A stretch of DNA of 64,000 bases from Plasmodium coatneyi. Taxonomy: Eukaryota > Apicomplexa > Aconoidasida > Haemosporida > Plasmodiidae. The notes under the pieces are model-generated. The model searched no databases. It was not told the origin of the DNA and saw only the letters and a list, made by a program, of their open reading frames with translations. The DNA lies in contig NC_033564.1 of NCBI RefSeq assembly GCF_001680005.1, positions 1,798,001 to 1,862,000 of the forward strand, written 5' to 3'. Of the stretch, positions 30,806 through 40,161 are shown one piece after another (position 1 is the first letter of the stretch; each line of letters starts with the position of its first letter). The translations under genes were made by a program, and so were the position numbers.

Positions 30806-32654
30806 CCCCTCCGTCCTGCATGTGCCGCGTTAATCATTCGCACAGCAGGTTCGCAAGATATGGGGTTTGTGGTTTTATCAGTTTGGTCACTTTGGTCGGT
30901 TCGGCCAGTTTGGTCAGTTTCATTCGGGTAGTTCTCGTTGTACGCCCTTCACACTCCTGTGTCGTATCGGCCTTCCTCTCGTCGTTCCAGTTGCTTCCTT
31001 TCTGCCACTTATCAGCACCTCGCTCCGTTTGTAAAGCCCCAACACGGTGTACTCGGTTGAAATATACGTGTAAATTTGTACCTCCTCTTTGAAAAGGTAG
31101 AAAAGTTCATCGCTTCTTGTGAAAATGCTTCTCTTGCGCAAAAGGGGGTGAGGCAGAAAGGCCTTGTTGATAAATCCTTACCTTTCGCTCCCTTGAGGAG
31201 GGGACAAAAGTATGTATACGCAAGTACGTTTTTACATGTGTGCAAGTGTTTATAAATATAAACCACCCCTTACGCATTTTTTTTTTGGGGGAGAGGGAAA
31301 ATAATTACACTGCTTCACTTCGATGCCTTTCCATTTTCTTGTAAAACTATGCCAATCAATGTGGGATTTCCAAAATGGCCACGAAGCCAAGTAATTTACC
31401 AAATGTTGCCATGTGCGAACGTTTATCAGCATATACTCACAATATTTTTGGAGTGCTTAAAACTTCGAATGACCCTTTCCTTCGATATGCTGCGCGAAGA
31501 TGTTTTTATGCCATCCCTTCACGTCACCTTTGGGCTGCGCAGTCGCAGAGCGTGCACTTGATATTTTTATTCCTCATAAATGTGTGCGTAGGTATGCGAA
31601 TATTACGCATGGTGCGTATGCCATGCATTGTATATACATATGACATACAGAATGGAAAAACTTTGTGCAACGCAGGGTAAGTTCCTTAAGGCACCTTTGC
31701 CTAGTCGCCTGGGCGATACACGGTTGCCAAGTGTGTGACGCACGGCGGAAAGGAATGCGGCAAGAACTGTCGGGATTGCACCTTTTGATGAAGAAGTGAT
31801 GCCAGTTTCTTTTTTTCTTTTTTCTTTCACCGGCGAGGTTGTTCAAATAATTTTTGATACACACGGTGTGACCTTCTTGCGCAGGCAATGATTGCAAAGC
31901 GTGCATAGGCACACTCATTCGTGTGCACGTCTTATATTGCGCCTATTTCTGTGCGTGTATCTCCTCATAACCGCGGGGTAAAAACGAAAGGGTTACTCTT
32001 CCAAGATGGGAGTTTTTAAAGAAAATGCGAATTATCCAACGTGTGACGTGGTTAAAATGGAAACAAAATTTTAAAAACTAAAAAGAAGAATCAATAAAAT
32101 AAAGATAACATCGCGGTGTAGAAGAAACAAAAGTTTCCTGAAAATTGTTGTCGCCATGATGTACACATGTGCACAGGTTGGTTGAGCGCTTCCCATCTTA
32201 CTGGCAAAATGGCTAGTCGTTTTTTTTTTTTTTTTTTTTTTTTTTTTCTTCTAACGTGTGCAATTTTAAAGCTTCTTAAATACCCCCTACTTATGGTGTG
32301 TAAAAGGGGAAAGACACATGCAAGGGGGAAACAGAAAAAATATAAAATATGCACAATAAATGGGTAAATGAATGGACAGTGGTTATCTTTAGCAAAGGAA
32401 AACGTATACAACTGATAAGGAGTACAACATACAAGGTTAAAGCTGCTAGGGGAAACATAAAGCCAAAGATATTTAAAAAGGGAAAAAAAAAAAAAAAAAA
32501 AAAAAAAAGGTAGCCAAATATCCAAACTGTGTGCAAAAAGAATTCCCACAATAGGTGACTAATGAAAGAGGGACGTGTTTATTGTTAATGTGCAACTACG
32601 TCACAGGAATAGGTAATCAATTAAACATGCAAGAGGTATACCCCTGCGGGCGAA
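30806..32654. other. Intergenic region with poly(A)-linked dispersed repeat
   Basis: This 1.85 kb includes the membrane-protein promoter. It contains a T tract at 32220-32247, a short GTTTGGTCA-like repeat at 30877-30920, and an A tract at 32483-32508 followed by a 30-base sequence found again near 39096. Frames at 31375-31680 (+) and 31574-31918 (-) have no clear coding character. Confidence 0.55.
32483..32538 (+). repeat. Poly(A) plus 30-base dispersed repeat, copy 1
   Basis: An A26 tract is followed by a 30-base sequence starting GGTAGCCAAATATCC and ending GTGTGCAAAA. The same arrangement on the same strand occurs at 39066-39125. Flanks on either side are unrelated. Confidence 0.9.
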
Positions 32655-33515
32655 CTAACAGAATACTTTAACAGCTTCGTTGAGCTGATCGGCATCCATC
32701 GGCATGTGTTCATTTTTAAAGGCATCATCGATGATACTCTTTTCCCCCTTATCGTCTACTTTCACCAAAGTATAAACAACGGAGAAGTAATTTATGCAAT
32801 TTTTTTTGGAAGCAATTTCTTGCAGCAACGGGTCTTTCATGTTAATCGCTTCAGTGATGTTTTGGTGTTCATCCCCCAATTGGCTTAGCAACTTATCGAT
32901 GCTTTTCTCCTTCCTTATCTGTTTTCTTTTCTTCGTATTATCGTGTAATAAATTCATCCTTAGCATCGCCATCATGTTATCTTCCTCATCACTTCCTTCG
33001 TTGCTTACGTCGCTGCTTACGTCGTTGCTTACGTCGCTGCTTCCGTTGCTGCTTCCGTCGCTACTTCCGGCGCTACTTCCGGCGCTGCTTCCCTCACCAC
33101 CTTCGCTTTTCGCTTCCTCCTCCCCTTTCATGGTCGATCCCACCCCAAACAAAGTGATCTTCATGGAGGTGACGCCATAGCTAGTCACACCCCCAATGAT
33201 TTTATAAACATTTTCGTACTTCAAGGGGCGGTTATATGAAATGTCGATGTGGCGAACCACGTAATTCATATTTTCAATATCTGTGGAAGATATTTTGAGA
33301 AGATAACAAATGACCGAGTTGCCGCAGTGCCTCACTTGATTCGAATGGAACATGATGTTGAGAATATCAAGGTCTGAGAATTTCACTTTCTTCGATTCGT
33401 ATAACATGGTGTATGTTTTTCCATCTATGAGAAGCTTTAGGTTGATTGCTTCCGCGGCCCACCTGTGAAGGTACAGGCAGAGCAGCGCGAAGAGCAGCGC
33501 ACGTGGGGACATCAT
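32655..33515 (-). CDS. Secreted protein, tandem paralogue 1
   Basis: This is a 286-residue single-exon protein. A signal peptide is visible (about residues 1-22, ALLFALLCLYLHRWAAEA). A globular part of about 110 residues follows, with YESKKVKFSDLD, IMFHSN, YVVRHIDISY, PLKYE and YKIIGGVTSYG. Next is a low-complexity Ser/Gly/Asp stretch (about 140-172), and then a C-terminal domain with SKKNCINYFSVVYTLVKV that ends in Cys. Mature cysteines are few: a close pair (RHCGNSVIC), one in KKNC and the last residue. No membrane anchor is present. The next gene upstream is a clear paralogue. I do not recognise the family; a soluble secreted, perhaps merozoite or host-interface, protein is inference from architecture alone. 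Confidence 0.88.
   Translation of the reverse strand: MMSPRALLFALLCLYLHRWAAEAINLKLLIDGKTYTMLYESKKVKFSDLDILNIMFHSNQVRHCGNSVICYLLKISSTDIENMNYVVRHIDISYNRPLKYENVYKIIGGVTSYGVTSMKITLFGVGSTMKGEEEAKSEGGEGSSAGSSAGSSDGSSNGSSDVSNDVSSDVSNEGSDEEDNMMAMLRMNLLHDNTKKRKQIRKEKSIDKLLSQLGDEHQNITEAINMKDPLLQEIASKKNCINYFSVVYTLVKVDDKGEKSIIDDAFKNEHMPMDADQLNEAVKVFC
32998..33099 (-). repeat. Ser-rich tandem repeat in secreted paralogue 1
   Basis: Twelve-base units encode GSSA/GSSD/GSSN and SDVS. They are absent from the neighbouring paralogue, so they arose after the duplication or were lost there. Confidence 0.85.
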
Positions 33516-34467
33516 CCTGGCGGTTAGCGTGGAGAGTGGTAGCGCGAACCAAGTTAAGCAGGCTGAGTTTAATTAACCGTGTTGGCTAAGTTGAGTTGGG
33601 AGAGTTACAAAGACAGAATGGCTGCTACAGCAAAGTGGTCAACGTTCTGTGAGATGGCGTGCTGAAGCTGCGGAGGGCGCTTCCTTTTGGACTTTCAAAA
33701 AAATTGCCGCCAGAGGTTCGAAAATGTGATCAGGGGGATACACTCACCTGAGTCTGCCCATGTTAGTGTGTATTATATGTACACACATTGGCACCACCCC
33801 AGTGGCGTATCAAATCGAGTTCGCAAAAAACGGTGCATTCTGCCCAAAAGTGCACAATCAGGCATCCATCGCGGGCGCGCAATTTCTGTTCGGTTCGCTC
33901 TACCCGCTTAGCTATTTGCCCATCCATCTATTCATTTGGCTATTTATTTATATAACAATTTGCCTATTTATTTTTTTTACCAATTTACGCCATTCCATGC
34001 TGCTTGCATTACAGAGGAAACCCCAGAAGGGTGGCCCTGCAGTGGGCCCACCTGTCTGCACATCATTGCCGCTTGAAGCGATTTAATTAAAAGTTGCTGT
34101 TTTTTTTTTTGGTATGGAAAAGGGTGAGAATTTTAAAAAGGAGAATACTGTTGTGGAAAAAAGGAATGAGCAGGGAATAAATAGGCTGAATAGTTAGAGA
34201 AGCGTGGGAGTAAAAAAAAAAAAAAGATTAAAAATGATTAAAAAAATGCAGCAAAATGGTGCAAACTGCAGCGTGATGCAGCCAAATAAGGTCATCAAAA
34301 ATTACAAGGCGCATCGCAATACGCTATCCAGGATGCACCAAATAGACAAAGCTGCGCATGTGTGTCCGTTTTCCCATGCGAGGGGGGGGGACTCTCTACA
34401 ATGTGGTGCCATCCACCAATGATAAAAGGTGGTGATGATTTATATTTGGCCTTTTTTTTTTTTTCGC
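33516..34467. other. Spacer between tandem paralogues
   Basis: This 0.95 kb spacer has T-rich and TATTTAT-like stretches (33935-33985) and A tracts at 34210-34225. No further copy or remnant of the paralogous gene is visible in it. Confidence 0.55.
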
Positions 34468-35319
34468 TTAGCAAAATACGTTGACTAACTCCATCAATCT
34501 TTCAACTTCAATTGGCGGAAACTCATTTTTGTATTTTTCCTGAATAGGTTCTTTAGCTCCTTGTTTATTTACACGAACTATAGTATAATGTGCAGTAAAA
34601 TAATTTATACAATTTTTCTGTGATGCGATTTCGTTCATTTTATTCCTACATAGCTTGATAACTGCATCGGCATTATCTTCCTTGTATTCTGCAAGAAGCT
34701 TCTCTACATGGAAGTCACTTTTGGTGGTCTCTTTGTTTGGATCCCTTTTTGTGCCCATGTCGATGTGTTCACATTTGAAGTCCCCTTCGTTCTGAGGCCT
34801 TGAGATGCAGGCCTCTTCATGGCCCACCTCATGATTAGCCGCCTCGTTCGAATTCGCACACCTCCAATTTCGCAAAATATTTTTAACACCCAAGTAGCTC
34901 CTACCTTCATTTTTACTGCTCGAGCTTACCCCAAATATAGTTATCCGTATAGAGGTATTCCCATAGGACGTTATCCCTCCTATTATTTTGTAACGGTCCT
35001 CATATTTTAGTGGTTTATCGTAAGAGATATCAACATGCCTCACTACATAATCCATTTTATTCAAATCTGTTGACGTCATTTTGGTTAAATAACGGATTAA
35101 TGCATTACCGGAATGCTTTACATGGTTCGAGTGAAACATAATTTTAAGAGGATCAAGGTCTGAGAATTTCACTTTCTTCGATTCGTACAGAATGGTATAC
35201 ACCTTTCCATCTAGATCTACCTTCACATTTTTTGCCTCTACATTTTTACAACACGGTAGGAGGAATAGGCAAGCTAGCAGTTTAATACATAACGATAGCA
35301 ACAGGAGCGCCTTCTTCAT
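34468..35319 (-). CDS. Secreted protein, tandem paralogue 2
   Basis: This is a 283-residue single-exon protein with a signal peptide (LLLLSLCIKLLACLFLLPCC, about residues 5-25). It aligns by eye with the gene at 32655-33515 along its whole length: YESKKVKFSDLD is identical, and FHSN, YVVRH, DISY, PLKYE, YKIIGG, TSYG, QKNCINYF and the terminal VFC are shared. The close cysteine pair of paralogue 1 is replaced here (KHSGNALIR), while several new cysteines appear in the central variable part (residues about 150-220). The middle segment is unrelated in sequence and lacks the Ser-rich repeat. The tandem same-strand layout points to local duplication followed by divergence. Function unknown. Confidence 0.88.
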   Translation of the reverse strand: MKKALLLLSLCIKLLACLFLLPCCKNVEAKNVKVDLDGKVYTILYESKKVKFSDLDPLKIMFHSNHVKHSGNALIRYLTKMTSTDLNKMDYVVRHVDISYDKPLKYEDRYKIIGGITSYGNTSIRITIFGVSSSSKNEGRSYLGVKNILRNWRCANSNEAANHEVGHEEACISRPQNEGDFKCEHIDMGTKRDPNKETTKSDFHVEKLLAEYKEDNADAVIKLCRNKMNEIASQKNCINYFTAHYTIVRVNKQGAKEPIQEKYKNEFPPIEVERLMELVNVFC

Positions 35320-37009
35320 TTGGGACTCCCCGCTAATCTGATTAAAATGAGTGTAAATGCTAAGTAGGGGTGCTGCTGCGCGGGCTGCTTATATGCCAGC
35401 GAATTTATTTACTCCTCTTAAAGGATAAATTTTGTTGCGGCACAGTTTGAAAGGCTCACTTTGGGAAGCCTACTTTGGGGAAAAACTGCCTAATCGCGCT
35501 GGCGCTAGTCGAGCCTAAGTATAGAAATATCGAATCCTATTTTAGAAAATGAGATATATATTTTTTTTTTTTACTTTTTTTTTGGGATAATCCTCCCCTT
35601 CTATTTCGTATTTTTTCTCTGCCGAGTTAGCCTAATCTAACAAGCGAACGGCAATTTTATTCGACCTAAGACCGAAAAAAAACGGCAAGGCTGAATTAGT
35701 TCTCTACTCTATACAAATCGTACCTAGAAAAAAATCCTCCTATTTGTTCATTTACCCCCTTCGCACTTGTGCATACAACACAGCAATATTTTTACGAAAA
35801 AAAAAATAAAAAAAAAAACATTTTCGCTCGAAAAGAGGCACTTAAATGGTTTACACTTTTCTATGGGTTAATATGTGTACGCACTTCTATCGTCACATGG
35901 GGGATGTAGAAAAGAAAATTTTATCATTTTAAAAAAAAAAAAAAAATTCTATCAAATTTGAATGAAAAAAAAAAAAGTAAATGATATTCCCTTGTGCATA
36001 CCTGCATGTAGCATCTGCATCTGCGCACAATGCGTGAAGCACGTTAACCTAATTTTGGTGAGCTAGTCGCGTCGCCATCCCGCTAGGGTATAATAGAATA
36101 GCAGCAACTTTTAGATAATCATTTATACATACACAAATATGGCTAAAAAGGGAAGCTGAAAAAGGGTTGAGGTAAAACCAACCCCGCTCTTCGAATAACC
36201 TCCCAAAGAGTTAGTTATTCATAGCGAAGTAAATTAGCGTCCTGGTTAGCCGTTCCCACAAAGGGAGGTATAAAAACAGGAAAGGAGAACAAACTGAAAC
36301 AAAAACGGTTCGATCAGTTCGAGCGAGCCAACATCTACAGAGGATACGTACGTCAGGCACCCAACTGTTCCGATGAGACGAAACTGTTACTCCGTAGGAT
36401 AATGGGGATTAGCAACACGCGGGAAAAAGATAATCAGTGTGGGAAAATTTTTCTACTTTTGTTTTCTTTTTCCCTTTTTTTTTATTCATACGCTGCAGCG
36501 TGGTAAAGGATCGCGCTTGTCCTTCGTCCCTCCCGGGTTAGGCATAAATAAAAGAACAAATTATGTGTGCGTTTGTACTTTCCTTTCCTTCATTTTTCGC
36601 TCTTACTTTTGAGCAACCTGAAATAGGTGGAAGGGGAAAGAACGATGCAGTTATAGCAACACACCGCTGGGGCAATTTGTCCGGCACGTGAAGGCACGTA
36701 GGAGATACCCCCGCATGTACACTTAAACATGGGGTAGAAAAAGGATTGTTCATTTTTTTTTTTTCTTTTTGAGCAACGAGGGAAAAAAAGGCAAATGTTA
36801 GACGCATCGCTAATCCTCCCTTCATACAGCTCTAATTTGTGGCGGAAAATCAGAAGTGCCACGATTTTCAAAAGGGAGAGTTATCCTAAATGCGTATTAA
36901 CTGTCTGTTAACTGTGTGCTAACTGTGTGCGCTTTTTGTATTTGTAAGAACACCGGGGGAAAGTTAGGGTGACACGAGAGAGAGGGCACCATTCCGCTCG
37001 CCTTTTCGC
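35320..37009. other. Intergenic region, no gene recognised
   Basis: This 1.7 kb region has many short A/T tracts (35562-35582, 35799-35819, 35931-35947, 36476-36482). Its left part would hold the promoter of secreted paralogue 2. A minus-strand frame at 36871-36590 ends with a Cys-rich piece (FKCTCGGISYV and CCYNC) but has no Met near its start and includes an A tract, so I do not call it. Confidence 0.5.
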
Positions 37010-38496
37010 TTACCTCTTTTTCTCCTTCCTCTCCTTGTTCAGCTTCAATTTGAATAGGTGCCTTTCATCATGAATTCTGCATTGGTCAGGGGGAGGGATT
37101 TCCACAAGGTGATTAGATTCGAACACACACAAACGGTGTGGTTTGCACATTCGTATGCACTCCACAATGTGAAGGTATGTAGACGGCGGGCCGCTGCAGG
37201 AACACTACGTCATGCACATGAAAGCGCAATTTACATTATCTGCTGCGCTCAATTCTTACTTGTAGAAATCCTTCGTCTTGGAAAGGAGCTGCATTTCTTC
37301 CTTGAGTTTTTTCGGATGCTCGTTGTTTAATCTACTCTCGATTTCGCTAATGGGGAAGGGGCGAATGAGGAGTGTTATGCCTTACAAGTCGTGTCTGGTG
37401 GGGGACTTCACCCCCTGCGAGTACATGAAAGTTGTTACGTGTACACGCACGCGTAATCCATGCGCCCTGCATGTGCAATCCTTACCCCGGCAACTGCAGG
37501 GCTTCCTCCCGCCAGTACGGCGAATTTAAGGCGCTCGTTTTTTTTTTCAGTTCGATAAGCCTATTATTCAGATAAACGCACAAATGTTGGTCATCCAGAA
37601 TCTTGGCGCAAACCGAAATGGCACCCGTTCCATCGTCTATCCTCAAAAATAGGCGATCAAAGAAGTCCAAAAAAAGTGTCCAGCTGCCAAAAACCTTGTA
37701 CACAGAAATCCCCGACGCTATAATTTTATGCGGGTAAAAACTGTACTCAAAAACGTGCTTGAAAATATCCTTCACGTTTATAATACGCTTGCCATTTTGT
37801 ACGTATTTAAATAAATTCAGGGCGATATTTATCACACTGTAATTGTAATGGTCCTGTTTAAAAAAATAGTTGTAATCGTTCGACTTGTTATTATAGAGGC
37901 TTCTAACTTTTAAAATTTTGCTTTGAAGAGATAAGGGCAGTCGTATATTCACACTTCGCATGCATTTGTACATGTCCTTTTTATTGAAAAAGGTAGCGTA
38001 GCATATGTTGTTGTTAATGTATGGGTCGTTTCTGTGACTTAGGCACCTTAATATTTTTAGAGGGCCATATTTGTTTAAGCTTTTTCTGAGCCTTTCCTGC
38101 AGATATTCATTCGTTCGGTTAGTGGGTAGGTTCGTTATTTCGATGGTATTTTCTCCGTATATGTACATGTATTCGTACCTGCATGGAGGGGAAAATAGGC
38201 AGTAACACAGTGTGTGTGTGTGTGTGCAAAAGGTTGTACGTGCTGAAACTTGCTGGTGCATGATTGTATGCAAACGTGCTTTCTGCCTAAGGTGAAACTC
38301 TCCCAAAGTGTGCAGCCTCGTGTGGTTACCCAGACTTGGGTGTACTGTATCTCCAGTCAATGACCCCCTTGCTGTTCCTAGAGTACGGCGGCTGGTGGAA
38401 CAGACTGACGCCTATCCTTTTCTTTTTCTTTTTCTCGATGTAGCATTTGATTTTACTCCCCCCAGGGTACTTGTGAAAGAACCTTTTGAATATCAT
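37010..38496 (-). CDS. RRM-type RNA-binding protein, four exons
   Basis: I assembled this from four exons: 38496-38330, 38178-37486, 37346-37260 and 37076-37010. Introns are 151, 139 and 183 bases, each GT-AG with pyrimidine-rich acceptors, and the phases fit exactly, giving 1,014 bases and 337 residues. The N-terminus MIFKRFFHKYPGG is basic and aromatic, compatible with an organellar presequence. An RRM-like core starts near residue 60 (NTIEITNLPTNRTNEYLQER, then YGPLKILRCLS and NNICYATFFNKKDMYKCM). A long domain follows with GKRIINVKDIFKHVFEYS and FGSWTLFLDFFDRLFLRIDDG. The C-terminus is highly charged and ends KERKEKKR. The last codons overlap a good GTAAGC donor, so one more exon is possible. 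A mitochondrial or nuclear RNA-binding role is inference. Confidence 0.83.
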
Positions 38497-39066
38497 CCTG
38501 GGGGAATTTACTCACTGGCTCTCCTCAAATTTCATTGCGGTAACTACAAAATTGGCGCTTCCACTTTTTGATATGTTCCACTGTATGTGTGTTCTTTTTA
38601 TTCTTTTCTTTTTTGGCCTTTCCCCGATTACTACACTCATTATACCTCGCCGGTGGGCCAATCAAAGGAGTGTACCGGAGAATCAGTGGGGTACCGAAAG
38701 GGTGAAGCTACTTTTGCGGAATACACGAAAAACAGCATTTCCGGTAGGCATGATCGACATGCTCATTTGCTTGGGCGGAACGGACGGAACATCTCGATGC
38801 ACGGTTAGAGCCAGGCAAGGTCGGATTGCCTTATCCCTGCGGTGAGAACGTTCGCGCAGTTTGGCGGGATTGAAAAAACGGGCAAAAGGGAGAGTGTAAA
38901 CAGGGGCAATAAGTAGGGCGTGAAAAGCACGCGGTGGGGAAAAAATCGCGCAAGAAGAGACAGCCTAAGTTGAAGACCATAAAATAAAGGGCAAATATCA
39001 ATACCTACATAGGTACACAGATCCCTGCGCGCTAGTAAACTCGCAAATGAGGTGCTAATAAGGCGG

Positions 39067-39097
<31 letters not shown>

Positions 39098-39468
39098 TAG
39101 CCAAATATCCAAACTGTGTGCAAAAGGTACCACGTTCTCCACATGTGCTCAAGCCAGTTGAAGAAAAAACTTGTGAGAAAAAAGAAGCACACATTGTCAA
39201 TTCTTGTGTCCTATTATTGCAAATAATGAGGAACAATTATAACTTCACTATTGAATAATATGGAGAGGGAATTTTCCCAATGTTGATATCGTGAAAAAAT
39301 ATATATATATATATTGTCCATTTTAGCCTCACGTTAGGCGGCTTCCGCTGTGCAGGTTGTTCTCCCCCAGAAATCTGCGCCACGTCGACAATGGTTATAT
39401 TTACTTTAACGTGTAAGGACACATACAAATATATAGACGATTAGGTACACATCCCCACGCGCGACAAA
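38497..39468. other. Divergent intergenic region with second copy of the dispersed repeat
   Basis: This region lies between the RRM gene and the small plus-strand gene, so it should contain both promoters. It carries the A-tract repeat at 39066-39125 and a TATATA block at 39299-39312. No further gene is seen. Confidence 0.55.
39066..39125 (+). repeat. Poly(A) plus 30-base dispersed repeat, copy 2
   Basis: A tract of about 30 A is followed by the same 30 bases as at 32509-32538 (GGTAGCCAAATATCC to GTGTGCAAAA). Identity stops right after, where one copy reads AGAATT and the other GGTACC. Confidence 0.9.
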
Positions 39469-39963
39469 ATGGAAAAAAGCGGCAAGAGAAAAATGAAGGA
39501 CGACGGCGTGGGCAAAGATGATCACGAAAGCAACGAAAAAAAGAAAAAAAAAAGTAAAGTGGAAGCGAAACCCACAAACGATAAGACCCACAGTTGTCTG
39601 AACATTCACAACAATGTACTGATAAAAATGGTTAACGAGAACAAACGAAAATTTGAAAAAGTGGATAATGTGGAAACTATATACAGAAAGATAAAGGCTA
39701 GCATTACTTCGCTTAACGTTTCAAGTGTGCTAATGGAACACTACGATTCGTTTATTTACTACGAAAAGAACAAAATCGACTTCCTACTCCCCGAGTTGGA
39801 CGGCATAGTCAATTCGTCCAACTTGGATGTGCTCAAGGGCCTAAGCGAGTTATCCTTTTACCCAATTTACCACGAAACGGTTAAAAGGAACAGAGAAAAA
39901 AATATACGAACAAACATAGAGTTATATCTACGCAACTATGAAAATGACCTTTGCACATTTTAA
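39469..39963 (+). CDS. Small conserved-type protein of unknown function
   Basis: This is a 164-residue single-exon protein. The first 45 residues are very Lys-rich (MEKSGKRKMKDDGVGK, EKKKKKSKVE), like a nuclear localisation signal. The remainder has a balanced helical composition (VETIYRKIKASITSLNVSSV, YYEKNKIDFLLPELDGIV, LSELSFYPIYHETVKRNREK) and ends NYENDLCTF. The mixed composition and GC-rich third positions relative to the flanks support a real gene. It starts 33 bases after a TAG. It lies 200 bases upstream of the condensin gene on the same strand, but it ends in a stop with no donor site, so I treat it as separate. Family not recognised. Confidence 0.78.
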   Translation: MEKSGKRKMKDDGVGKDDHESNEKKKKKSKVEAKPTNDKTHSCLNIHNNVLIKMVNENKRKFEKVDNVETIYRKIKASITSLNVSSVLMEHYDSFIYYEKNKIDFLLPELDGIVNSSNLDVLKGLSELSFYPIYHETVKRNREKNIRTNIELYLRNYENDLCTF

Positions 39964-40161
39964 GGCAACATTGTACTAGTTTGGATTAGGAGAAATATCG
40001 AAAGTTAAGGGTCACCCCCATTTGGATAGTCATCATATTTTGCATACGCAGTGTTCTTCACGTATCCAAATTAAACGTTATAACTATGAAGTTGTACCTA
40101 GCAGGCAAATTTAGTGGCGCCCTAGCAGGAGAGGAAAAAAAAAAAAAAGGGACCCTTAATC

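Noticed and set aside
36300..36330. GGTTCGATC, resembling a Pol III B box of a tRNA
   Set aside because: The flanking bases do not form a T stem and no matching A box or acceptor stem was found.
36590..36871. Minus-strand frame with FKCTCGGISYV and CCYNC, suggesting a zinc-binding enzyme
   Set aside because: Its upstream part lacks a Met start and reads through an A tract; the cysteines are not followed by any further family motif.
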